Positions 15,338-22,756 of a stretch of DNA of 22,861 bases are shown here, in pieces (positions within the stretch are counted from its first letter, which is position 1; every line of letters begins with the position of its first letter). The notes under the pieces are model-generated. The model was not told where the DNA came from. It did not search any database and was given only the letters and a program-made list of their open reading frames with translations. The position numbers and the translations under genes are program-made. This DNA is from an uncultured Opitutales bacterium (lineage in GTDB: Bacteria; Verrucomicrobiota; Verrucomicrobiia; Opitutales; Intestinicryptomonadaceae): contig URYY01000015.1 of the NCBI GenBank assembly GCA_900552245.1, positions 1-22,861 of the forward strand. The letters run 5' to 3'.

Positions 15338-17071
15338 CTAAGAATCCGAAAACTTCCAATCTACCAAAGTTGCCTGCGGAGTCTTGCGCTTGTTCCACCT
15401 ATTCCAGGAGAGGTGCATGGCAAAGTCTAGTTTGCGCCCAGTGGGCGGCGTTCTGTCTGCCATGCGCCAAGCAACCGCATTTATCCACCCACCCGTTACG
15501 AGCGGAAGCTGGAATCTGAAATTCTGCCCGCCTCCAAATATTTCAACGGGCTTTGCTAGCGTAATTTCCTTTAGCGCAAACACAGGCTCTCTATTGCCCT
15601 CGCCAAATGGGTGGAGCATCTCAAGTTCGTCGAGAAGTTCAAAGCAAATATCCTCGTGAGCCAAAAACAAAGATACGTTTACCTCGGGCTCAAACTTGAA
15701 GCCCTCGTCCATTTTCTTTTTGATTACTGCGTTTAGCCTATCTCTAAATTCACCTATTTTCCCGTCTTTTACCGCCACGCCCACAGCCATTGGGTGCCCG
15801 CCCCAACTGCCCAAAAATTCCGTGCAGTGCGAAAGGCAATCGACCAAGTCCAAGCCCGCAACGCTCCTGCCAGACCCCTTGCTAAAGCCCTGGTCAGTCT
15901 CGCCAAAGACAATTACAGGCCTATTGAACTCGCGGCTGAGTTTGCCGGCAATAATTCCCACAACTCCAGGGTGCCAAGTTTTGTCAAAGACGATTATGCA
16001 GGGGTCGTCAGCCAGCTTCAAATCCTCAATCTGCTTTAATGCCGACTCAAACATTCCGCGCTCTATCTCCTGGCGCTCCTTATTTATGTCGTTTAGCTCG
16101 CAAGCCGCTCTAAAGCAGGTTGTAAAATCGTCTCCCAAGAGCATATCAAGCGGCAAAGACGCATCAGCCAGGCGCCCGCTTGCATTGATTCTCGGCCCCA
16201 GCCTAAAGGAAATGTCTATGGGCGTAATCTCCTCTCCAAGCGATATGCCGCTTGCTTGAATAAGCGCCTGTATGCCCTTGCGCTTCGTCGACTTCAGGCG
16301 CTTTATGCCGTGGCGCGCCAGTATCCTATTTTCGTCCACAAGCGGAACTAAGTCGGCTATCGTGCCAAGAGCCACCAGATCGAGAAAATCCTTTAGATTC
16401 AGCGACCAAGAGCGGACGTCGCCGCGCAGGCGCATCTCCTTTAAAAGCGCGTGTACAAGCTTAAATACAAGACCGACTGTGCAGAGGTTCTTCCACGGAG
16501 CCGCCTCCATATCGTAAACGTGCGGATTTACCAAGATGTAGTCGCTATCGTGGGAAATGCTCTCCTTTGACTGGTGGTGGTCGACCACTATAAGGTCTAT
16601 GCCCTTTGATAGTATGTAGCGTATGGCGTCGTCTGCGTTTGTTCCGCAATCAAGCGCCACTAGCAGGTCTGGATTGCCGTTTGAAAAGGCCCTCTCTAAG
16701 GCCGCCTTGCTAAGGCCGTAGCCCTCGTCCATTCTGCGCGGGACAAAGTAGGTGGGCTCTAGCTCAAAGTGGCGCATCGCGTTTACAAAGAGCGTTGTGG
16801 CGGTGATTCCGTCCACATCGTAGTCTCCGAGAACAACTACTTTTTGCTTTTTTGAAATAGCCTCTATAAGCCTGAGCGCTGCAGCCCTCAAATTCTTAAC
16901 CCTGAATGGATCGCCCAAATTTGTTAGCTTTGGCTTCAGAAACATCTCGGCTCTAATTGGGTCGGAAAATCCGCGCTCAAGCAAAAGCGACGCAAGTATG
17001 GGACTTACCCCCAAGTATGCCCCCAAGTCCTCAGCTAGCTTTTTGTCGTACTGTCCGATTTTCCAATTCAT
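15338..17071 (-). CDS. recJ: Single-stranded-DNA-specific exonuclease RecJ
   Basis: 5'-3' exonuclease acting on single-stranded DNA in RecFOR recombination and mismatch/base-excision repair. At 577 residues it is the E. coli size. DHH-family motifs are all visible: LGDYDVDG (D83, D85, D87), VALDCGT (D141), VVDHHQ (D164, H165, H166) and the DHHA1 GGH at 424-426 (WGGHPMAVGV). A C-terminal OB-like domain follows. A good Shine-Dalgarno-like AAGGA precedes the ATG at 17071. The thrS terminator lies immediately upstream, so recJ probably has its own promoter or depends on readthrough. It may be the first gene of the run leading to the sialidase-like, lrgAB and transporter genes. Confidence 0.96.
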   Translation of the reverse strand: MNWKIGQYDKKLAEDLGAYLGVSPILASLLLERGFSDPIRAEMFLKPKLTNLGDPFRVKNLRAAALRLIEAISKKQKVVVLGDYDVDGITATTLFVNAMRHFELEPTYFVPRRMDEGYGLSKAALERAFSNGNPDLLVALDCGTNADDAIRYILSKGIDLIVVDHHQSKESISHDSDYILVNPHVYDMEAAPWKNLCTVGLVFKLVHALLKEMRLRGDVRSWSLNLKDFLDLVALGTIADLVPLVDENRILARHGIKRLKSTKRKGIQALIQASGISLGEEITPIDISFRLGPRINASGRLADASLPLDMLLGDDFTTCFRAACELNDINKERQEIERGMFESALKQIEDLKLADDPCIIVFDKTWHPGVVGIIAGKLSREFNRPVIVFGETDQGFSKGSGRSVAGLDLVDCLSHCTEFLGSWGGHPMAVGVAVKDGKIGEFRDRLNAVIKKKMDEGFKFEPEVNVSLFLAHEDICFELLDELEMLHPFGEGNREPVFALKEITLAKPVEIFGGGQNFRFQLPLVTGGWINAVAWRMADRTPPTGRKLDFAMHLSWNRWNKRKTPQATLVDWKFSDS

Positions 17072-17096
17072 ATTTCCTTAGCCTGTAAAATAAGCG

Positions 17097-17127
17097 AAAA
17101 AAGAGGACGTGCCACACGCGTCCTCTT
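17097..17127 (-). terminator. Rho-independent terminator after thrS
   Basis: AAGAGGACG (17101-17109) pairs perfectly with CGTCCTCTT (17119-17127) across a 9-nt loop. On the minus strand the GC-rich stem is followed directly by TTTTTT and then CGCTTATTTT, a canonical intrinsic terminator. It sits about 20 nt past the thrS stop at 17146 and just before recJ, so it separates the tRNA genes from the recJ unit. Confidence 0.87.
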
Positions 17128-17145
17128 CGCATAACAAAAAAATCG

Positions 17146-18960
17146 CTACAACCTGCGGCTCTTTGCGTCCTCAAGTATCAAAGCGATGGCCTCGTCCGCC
17201 GACTTTACGCCCTCAAATTCCTTGCGAAGGCGCGAGCGAATAGAAACATTGCCCGATTCCGCCTCCTTTTTGCCTATCACAAACATGTGCGGAACTTTGT
17301 CGGTCTCGGCCCTGCGAATCTTTGCGCCAAGCTTGTCGGAGGAGTCGTCTATACCGACTCTCAGGCCGGCCTTCTTTGCCCTTGCAAAAATTTCGTCGGC
17401 GTAAGCTTTTACGTCGTCGCCTAGAGGTATTACGCGAACCTGCTCAGGCGCAAGCCAAGTCGGGAAATTGCCCGCAAAGTGCTCGATTAAAACTCCTGTA
17501 AACCTCTCCAGAGAACCGAAAGGCGCGCGGTGTATCATTATCGGACGGTGGGGCTTATTGTCGGCTCCCGTGTAGCTTAGGTCGAAGCGCTCGGGCAAAT
17601 TGTAGTCAACCTGAACGGTTCCAAGCTGCCACTCGCGGCCGATTACGTCTTTTACTACAAAGTCAATTTTTGGCCCGTAGAACGCGGCCTCGCCAAGCTC
17701 CTCTGAAAATTCTACACCCAAGGTGCGAGCCGCCTTGCGTATGGCATCCTCGCTCTTTTGCCAATTTTCGTCGCTACCAACATACTTGTCGCTCGCCGGG
17801 TCGCGCAGAGAAATTCTCACGCGGTAGTCGGACATTCCTATGGTGTTAAATACCTTCTTTACCAAATCTAGACAGCCCTGAATTTCGTCGTCGAGCTGTT
17901 CGGGTGTGCAAAAGATGTGGGCGTCGTCCTGCGTAAAGCCGCGAACGCGCGTCATGCCGTTAAGCTCTCCAGACTGCTCCCAGCGGTATACTTGGCCAAA
18001 TTCAGCCAAGCGCACTGGCAAATCGCGGTAAGAGTGCGGGTCGGACTTGTAAATCTGAACGTGGAAGGGACAATTCATGGGTTTTAGCAGGTAACCCGCC
18101 ACATCACCGTTTTCGATTTCATGTTCAAATTCGGAAACCGGCATATTCTTTTTTGCCATTTTCTGCAAGTCCTCGCGCTCCACAATCGGAACAAACTGCG
18201 ACTCCTTGTAGTAGGGGAAGTGTCCGCTTGTCTTAAACAGACCCAACTTGCCGATATGGGGCGTGAACACTTGGCTGTAACCCTGCTCGCGCAAGAGTTC
18301 CAAGATAAAGTCCTGCAAGCTCTGGCGGAGGATCGCGCCCTTGGGCTTCCAGAGAATCAGCCCCTGGCCGACCTTGTCGTCTATCACAAATAGCCCCATT
18401 TCCTTGCCGAGCTTTCTGTGGTCGCGCTTCTTTGCCTCCTCAAGTTGCGTGAGGTAGGCTTGCAAGGCCTCTTTATTTTCAAAGGCCGTTCCGTAAATGC
18501 GCTGGAGTTGCTTATTCTTTTCGTCGCCCCTGTGGTAGGCGCCCGCGACGTTTAGAAGCTTAAAGGCCTTAATGCGCTTTGTGTAATCAACGTGGGGGCC
18601 CGCGCACAAGTCGCAAAAGTCGCCGTTTGTGTAAAATGTGATTTTCTCGCCCTCTGGAATGTCGGCGAGTCTGCCCAACTTGTATGTGGCCTGACCGTTC
18701 TTTTCTATGAGTGCCTTAGCCTCGTCGCGAGTGAGTTCCTTTCTCTCGAATTTTTGATTCTCGGCGATGATTTTTTTCATCTCAGCCTCAATATTTTCTA
18801 GGTCTTGGGCTGTGAACTTGTGGTCGAGGTCGAAGTCGTAATAAAAGCCGCTTTCGGTTGCGGGGCCTATGTCCAACTTGGCGTCGGGGAACAGGCGCAG
18901 TACAGCCGCAGCCAAAACGTGGGCGGCGCTGTGTCTTATTTTTAGCAATTCTTCGTTCAT
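17146..18960 (-). CDS. thrS: Threonyl-tRNA synthetase lacking the TGS domain
   Basis: Charges tRNA-Thr. The 604-residue protein begins at the editing domain: H10-x3-H14 and C119-x3-H123 match the E. coli editing-site residues H73, H77, C182 and H186 with a constant offset of 63, so the N-terminal TGS domain is missing rather than diverged. The frame upstream of the ATG reaches a stop within about 50 nt without another ATG, so the short start is not an annotation artefact. The catalytic core is intact, with C297 in KPMNCPFH as a zinc ligand, and motif 2 in YRWEQSGELNGMTRVRGFTQDDAHIF. A segment about 25 residues longer than in E. coli (EREDLQKMAKKNMPVSEFE region, around 257-290) precedes KPMNCP. 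The C-terminal anticodon domain is present. It follows trmB by 57 nt. Confidence 0.96.
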   Translation of the reverse strand: MNEELLKIRHSAAHVLAAAVLRLFPDAKLDIGPATESGFYYDFDLDHKFTAQDLENIEAEMKKIIAENQKFERKELTRDEAKALIEKNGQATYKLGRLADIPEGEKITFYTNGDFCDLCAGPHVDYTKRIKAFKLLNVAGAYHRGDEKNKQLQRIYGTAFENKEALQAYLTQLEEAKKRDHRKLGKEMGLFVIDDKVGQGLILWKPKGAILRQSLQDFILELLREQGYSQVFTPHIGKLGLFKTSGHFPYYKESQFVPIVEREDLQKMAKKNMPVSEFEHEIENGDVAGYLLKPMNCPFHVQIYKSDPHSYRDLPVRLAEFGQVYRWEQSGELNGMTRVRGFTQDDAHIFCTPEQLDDEIQGCLDLVKKVFNTIGMSDYRVRISLRDPASDKYVGSDENWQKSEDAIRKAARTLGVEFSEELGEAAFYGPKIDFVVKDVIGREWQLGTVQVDYNLPERFDLSYTGADNKPHRPIMIHRAPFGSLERFTGVLIEHFAGNFPTWLAPEQVRVIPLGDDVKAYADEIFARAKKAGLRVGIDDSSDKLGAKIRRAETDKVPHMFVIGKKEAESGNVSIRSRLRKEFEGVKSADEAIALILEDAKSRRL

Positions 18961-18966
18961 AAAGCT

Positions 18967-18999
18967 ATAATATATCCAACTTTTAGTGCATTTTGTAAA
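18967..18999 (-). promoter_or_regulatory. Possible thrS promoter
   Basis: In the 57-nt gap between trmB and thrS the minus strand reads TTTACA (18994-18999) and, 17 nt on, GATATA (18971-18976), overlapping TATATT and TATTAT. This resembles a -35/-10 pair. It would leave only a very short leader before the thrS ATG at 18960. No T-box or ribosomal-leader-like structure fits in this space. The match is modest and co-transcription from trmB is the alternative. Confidence 0.3.
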
Positions 19000-19017
19000 G
19001 CTTTTTTAAGCGGCAAG

Positions 19018-19611
19018 TTAGCCCTTCAATACCGCCTTTAGAGTGGAAAAAACGGGCAAAATTCTCTGAAACTGCGAAACTTCCTCAAAAGGCAGAGTGT
19101 TATCGGCTTGCAATAGCCAGTCGCTGCGGCTCTTTAAGAGCTCTAGCGTCCACTGGAAGTACTCGTCGTGGTCTGTCCTGAAATACAAAATTGCGCCATT
19201 TTTGCAGTTCGATTTTAGATTCTCCAAAAACTCCGGCTGCATTAGGCGCCTTCTGTGGTGGCGCTTCTTTGGCCAGGGATCCGGAAAAAATACAAAGACC
19301 TTTGCAATTTTTACGCTTTCGGGCATAGCCTCCAGAAACTCCTCGCAAGAGGCCTTCAAGAAAAATACGTTCCGGTTGCCGCGCTTTTCGTTTTTGCGCT
19401 CGCCGTCTCTTATGCGCGATGAAATCAGGTCTATACCCACGCAAATTTCCTGCGGGTGCGCCTGACCGTAGGCGCTCAGATAGTGCCCCTTGCCGCAACC
19501 TATCTCGAAAGTTATTCCACCAGCGCTAGAGGGAAGTTTTAAAATTTCCTCCCTAAGGTGTTCTATGCGCTTTGAGCGCCTAAGCAGTGCCTCTTGCAAT
19601 CCCAGTTCCAT
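19018..19611 (-). CDS. trmB: tRNA (guanine-N7-)-methyltransferase TrmB
   Basis: Methylates G46 in the tRNA variable loop using S-adenosylmethionine. The 197-residue protein is slightly short for the family but complete. The SAM site is FEIGCGKGHYL (about 35-45). The acidic residue pairing with SAM is in VGIDLISSRI, and the diagnostic catalytic/tRNA-binding stretch FPDPWPKKRHHRRR is intact. FRTDHDEYF near the C-terminus is also characteristic. The short N-terminus compared with E. coli is usual for many bacterial TrmB proteins. It is the first gene of the minus-strand block and is divergent from the iron-sulfur protein gene with 106 nt between starts. Confidence 0.95.
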   Translation of the reverse strand: MELGLQEALLRRSKRIEHLREEILKLPSSAGGITFEIGCGKGHYLSAYGQAHPQEICVGIDLISSRIRDGERKNEKRGNRNVFFLKASCEEFLEAMPESVKIAKVFVFFPDPWPKKRHHRRRLMQPEFLENLKSNCKNGAILYFRTDHDEYFQWTLELLKSRSDWLLQADNTLPFEEVSQFQRILPVFSTLKAVLKG

Positions 19612-19717
19612 TGTGAGTGCAAGAGAGTGTTTATTTTAAAAAATTTTACAATCGCAAAAATTGAATTAAACCTAGCAAAATGAAACTTTTGCAAGAATAC
19701 TCGCGTTTCTAACTGGT
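19612..19717. promoter_or_regulatory. Divergent promoter region trmB / iron-sulfur protein
   Basis: This 106-nt AT-rich gap must carry promoters for both directions. TTTACA at 19645-19650 on the plus strand could be a -35 element, but no good -10 follows at 17 nt. On the minus strand a TGTAAAAT-like -10 is present without a clear -35. GCAAAA/TTTTGC forms a 6-bp inverted repeat with a 6-nt spacer at 19675-19692 just before the iron-sulfur gene. The exact promoters are not resolved. Confidence 0.4.
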
Positions 19718-21424
19718 ATGCACGGCACTTTAAAAAATATTTTTAGGCTCAGAGTTTTGGTGGCGGCAATAATTTTTATTTTGATATCCTGCTACTTTTT
19801 AGACCTGCACCACAGCTTGCCCAAATCCTTCTACCAACTTGGCGCTATAAAGATTGAGATTGCGCCTTCGCTATGTAAGTGGATAGTGGGCGGAACTGTC
19901 GCAACTTCATTTATCGCATTTAGCGTTCTCGCGCTATTTTTCGGCCGAATTTACTGCGCCTGCTTTTGCCCATTCGGAATTTTAAGCGATATATCAAGAT
20001 TCTGCGCAAAACTTTTCTTTAAGTTTCCGCCTTTAAAAAATTCCGCAAGATTTAAAAATCTGCGCTTAAAACTAAACGCCCTGCCCTTTGCAAAAGCTAG
20101 GAATTTCTTGCGGGCAAGTTGCCTTGCACTTGCCATAGTTTTTTACGCAGCGGGCTTTAGCGCACTTTTGGGACTTCTAGAACCATATTCGCTATTCGGT
20201 AAAATCGCCTCGGATTTCTTTAGGCCTGTGGCTCTATTTTTTAACGATGTTCTACATTCGATTTTCGGCGCAAGCATAATTTCAAAAGTGGAGGACCCAA
20301 GCGTGGTGTCGCTGGGCGCATTTGCACTCGGAACTTCGCTCTTTATTGCAATTTTTGCGGCTTCCGTACTGCGCGGGCGAATATTTTGCAACACGCTTTG
20401 CCCCGTGGGCGCATGGCTGGGATTTCTCTCAAAGTTTTCGCTTTTTAAGCTTAAGCTCGGCGAGTCTTGCCTCGCCTGCGGCAAGTGCGCGAGAAATTGC
20501 AGAGCCCAGTGCATAGATTTAAAAAATAAAAAACTCGATTTCACGCGCTGTGTGATGTGCGGCGACTGCCTCAAAGGCTGCCCCAAATCGGCTGTGAAAC
20601 TTGAATTTGCCTATGAACTTAAAGCTCTTAACAACAAGTCCCAAGCGGAAAGCGCCGCCAAGGCAAATTTTGAACTAAAAGCAGTGGGAGAAAAATTTTT
20701 AAAGCCCAAAGCGAATTTAGAAAAACAAGCGCAAAAAAATCCTTCAAAATTGAATGGAAACTCTGAAACTGCGCGAATAAGCGCATCAAGTTTCGGCTGT
20801 CAAATTTCAAGAAAGGCTTTTGCAAAGACCCTCCTAGTGGGCTCCGCCGCCTTCGCCTTAGCCGCTAAATCGGGTAGCGAAAAAAAGCTCTACTGCGTGC
20901 CGGCAGGCTCGGTCGGAATTGATGAGTTCTTGTCGCGCTGCACAGCCTGCAGCCTGTGCGTTGCCTCCTGCAAGGGAAACGTCTTGCAGCCCTCAATAAG
21001 CCAATGGGGTCTGCGCGGATTTATGGTTCCATATATGGATAACTCTGCGGGCTACTGCCGCGACGACTGCCACAACTGCACAAAAGTATGCCCGAGTGGG
21101 GCGATAAGCTTTTTAACAAAAAAACAAAAGCTTCAAATAAAAATAGGGCTATCGGAAATCGACTACGGCAAATGCCTTGTGACCTCGCAAGGCAAGGAAT
21201 GCACGGTCTGCATAGACGCTTGTCCGCAAAAAGCCATAGAATGGCGCCCGCGCGGCAATTCAAGGCGCCCCAAATTTCCCAAAGTTAGAAGGGGCCTTTG
21301 CATAGGCTGCGGCAAGTGCGCCTACCTCTGCCCGACAGCGCCCAAGGCCATTTCAATACGCCCCTTAAAAGAGCACATAGCAATTCAAGAAAATTGCCTA
21401 GAAAATAAAAGTTCTCCTGCTTAG
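19718..21424 (+). CDS. Fused NapH-like / NapG-like 4Fe-4S membrane protein
   Basis: A 568-residue electron-transfer protein. The N-terminal half is NapH/NosR/CcoG-like: about four TM helices (near 14-30, 55-78, 130-150, 200-222) with two CxxxCP sites, C80-x3-C84-P and C224-x3-C228-P. Two ferredoxin clusters follow (C251/254/257/261 and C278/281/284/288). A Lys/Ala/Asn-rich linker (about 300-360) leads to ISRKAFAKTLLVGSAAFALAA (R365-K366), a Tat-signal-like or extra TM segment. The C-terminal half then resembles NapG/MauM with further clusters (CTACSLCVASC, CRDDCHNCTKVCP, CTVCIDACP, CIGCGKCAYLCP). Likely role: moving electrons from the quinone pool to an extracytoplasmic acceptor; the partner is unknown, and no nap, nos or mau genes are adjacent. 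No Shine-Dalgarno is obvious. Confidence 0.82.
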   Translation: MHGTLKNIFRLRVLVAAIIFILISCYFLDLHHSLPKSFYQLGAIKIEIAPSLCKWIVGGTVATSFIAFSVLALFFGRIYCACFCPFGILSDISRFCAKLFFKFPPLKNSARFKNLRLKLNALPFAKARNFLRASCLALAIVFYAAGFSALLGLLEPYSLFGKIASDFFRPVALFFNDVLHSIFGASIISKVEDPSVVSLGAFALGTSLFIAIFAASVLRGRIFCNTLCPVGAWLGFLSKFSLFKLKLGESCLACGKCARNCRAQCIDLKNKKLDFTRCVMCGDCLKGCPKSAVKLEFAYELKALNNKSQAESAAKANFELKAVGEKFLKPKANLEKQAQKNPSKLNGNSETARISASSFGCQISRKAFAKTLLVGSAAFALAAKSGSEKKLYCVPAGSVGIDEFLSRCTACSLCVASCKGNVLQPSISQWGLRGFMVPYMDNSAGYCRDDCHNCTKVCPSGAISFLTKKQKLQIKIGLSEIDYGKCLVTSQGKECTVCIDACPQKAIEWRPRGNSRRPKFPKVRRGLCIGCGKCAYLCPTAPKAISIRPLKEHIAIQENCLENKSSPA

Positions 21425-21438
21425 GGCAAAAATTAAAA

Positions 21439-21467
21439 ACTTGCGAAATTCCTTTAATTTAGCAAGT
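21439..21467. other. Hairpin between the iron-sulfur and CPBP genes
   Basis: ACTTGC-G-AAATT (21439-21450) pairs with AATTT-A-GCAAGT (21456-21467): 11 base pairs with one internal mismatch and a 5-nt loop. On the plus strand it lies 15 nt after the iron-sulfur gene stop and 27 nt before the CPBP start, without a direct T-run. On the minus strand it is followed by TTTTTAATTTTT, which looks more like a terminator, although no minus-strand gene ends there. It may end the upstream plus transcript, or stop antisense transcription coming from the right. Confidence 0.45.
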
Positions 21468-21493
21468 ATAGTATCAAATTTTATATTGCACAT

Positions 21494-22498
21494 ATGCAGA
21501 CAAGAGAAAAGAATTTTATGCTCTTTGGGCTTAAGCCCGACCAAACATCCTACAAAGGCTTCCTGCTTTTTGTGGCTATATATGTGGGCGCGATGCTAAT
21601 TGCCTCGATCCTTACCCCTCCCATTTACTGGATTGCGCAATACATAAATTCTATATACCACACAGAAACCACAGAATGGCTCGTGCGTAAGGGCGTGGAC
21701 GTTTTCTTCGATAGAATCAGGTGGGTTCCCATCGTCGTATCTCTGCCCTTTTTAATGAAGGTCTGCGGGCTCTTTTCAATAGAGTATTTGGGCTTGGGTT
21801 ACTCTAAGGGAAACCTCGGGCAATTCTTCAAGTTTTTAGGCTTTGGAATCGGAATTGCGCTTTTCATATTTGCCTTGCAAGCCACATGTTGCGAAATAAA
21901 GGTAAACCCCAGAGCGGAATTTGATTTTATTTCGCTTGTTAAGTTTTTTGCAGGCGCAGTAGTGGGAGCGTCAATAGTAGGCCTACTTGAAGAGACGATT
22001 TTTAGAGGCCTAATTTTTAGGTGCTGCTACACCGCTTGGAGCCTAATTCCCGCCGCGCTTTTTACCTCAGCATTCTTTGCCTACAAACACTTTAAAGTTC
22101 CCAATTCTATATGGGAAAATATTCAAGGCGGCGTCACTCACGCCGACTGGTACACAGGCTTTATCGTGGCTTTCTACGACTCGATAGGCGTATTTATCGA
22201 ATTTAACCTCGCGGAATTTTTAACGCTATTTGTGTTAAGTTCACTTCTAATTCTATTTTATGTCCGAACAAAGCACTTGTGGGCGTCCATAGGCTTCCAT
22301 GCCGGCGTTGTGCTTGCGATTCAGATTTACAGGCATTTCTTCAGCATTAGTTTTACGGAAACCCAGCGCGTAATATTCGGCTCTGCGGGCTTAAGCTCCG
22401 GCTACCTTTCGCTTGCGCTTCTCACTTTGATTTTCCTAATTATGTGGAAGTTTTTGCCGAATCAAAGCGAGAGTTTGGAAGATAAAAAAAGCGCCTAA
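21494..22498 (+). CDS. CPBP family intramembrane metalloprotease (CAAX/Abi type)
   Basis: A 334-residue polytopic membrane protein with the three CPBP/Abi motifs: E166-E167-T-I-F-R171 (EExxxR), F195-x3-H199 (FFAYKHF) and H269 in GFHAG. The glutamates and histidines would form the intramembrane metal/catalytic site as in Rce1-type proteases. About seven or eight hydrophobic segments are visible. Bacterial members process or protect against small peptides, or have unknown substrates. The ATG at 21494 has no Shine-Dalgarno; a second in-frame ATG at 21518 (MLFGLKPD) is preceded by a purine-rich GAGAAAAG and could be the real start, shortening the protein by 8 residues. The neighbouring iron-sulfur gene gives no hint of its substrate. 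Confidence 0.87.
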   Translation: MQTREKNFMLFGLKPDQTSYKGFLLFVAIYVGAMLIASILTPPIYWIAQYINSIYHTETTEWLVRKGVDVFFDRIRWVPIVVSLPFLMKVCGLFSIEYLGLGYSKGNLGQFFKFLGFGIGIALFIFALQATCCEIKVNPRAEFDFISLVKFFAGAVVGASIVGLLEETIFRGLIFRCCYTAWSLIPAALFTSAFFAYKHFKVPNSIWENIQGGVTHADWYTGFIVAFYDSIGVFIEFNLAEFLTLFVLSSLLILFYVRTKHLWASIGFHAGVVLAIQIYRHFFSISFTETQRVIFGSAGLSSGYLSLALLTLIFLIMWKFLPNQSESLEDKKSA

Positions 22499-22756
22499 TT
22501 GCGAAAAAAATTAAAGCCAATTCGTAAAAAGACCGACCCGCGCACTTTCAATTTGCAGAGCTTAAGGCCTTTTTTAGAGGAACAAATTGTAGGATTTATA
22601 AAAAGCTAAAATTCCAATTTTTTGAAACCAATTTGAGCTTTCATTTTCTTGCAATCTATAAAGGCCTTAATATTTAATGCACTTTGCAAGTTCAAGACAG
22701 GCCTTAAGAAGAACAAAGTGGCAAGAAACGCGCCCCAGACAAGGCGAAAGAACTTG
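22499..22756. other. Non-coding region between convergent genes, with repeated AGGCCTTAA-type words
   Basis: I see no coding sequence here. CTTAAGGCCT (22561-22570) and AGGCCTTAAG (22699-22708) are exact inverted copies, and AAGGCCTTAA (22661-22670) lies between them. ACTTTG-CAAG-TTC (22681-22693) can pair with GAACAAAGT (22711-22719) around the last copy. No stem is followed by a clear T tract, so I do not call a terminator. Confidence 0.45.

Noticed and set aside
15333..15398. Longer N-terminus for the sialidase-like protein
   Set aside because: The extension overlaps the end of recJ and would bury the signal peptide 22 residues inside; the ATG at 15332 gives a proper signal peptide.
15696..16259. 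187-codon open frame on the plus strand
   Set aside because: It is antisense to the conserved core of recJ; the translation is Ser/Pro-rich and shows no family motif.
18961..19017. T-box or leader attenuator before thrS
   Set aside because: The gap of 57 nt is too short and has no specifier stem or terminator pair.
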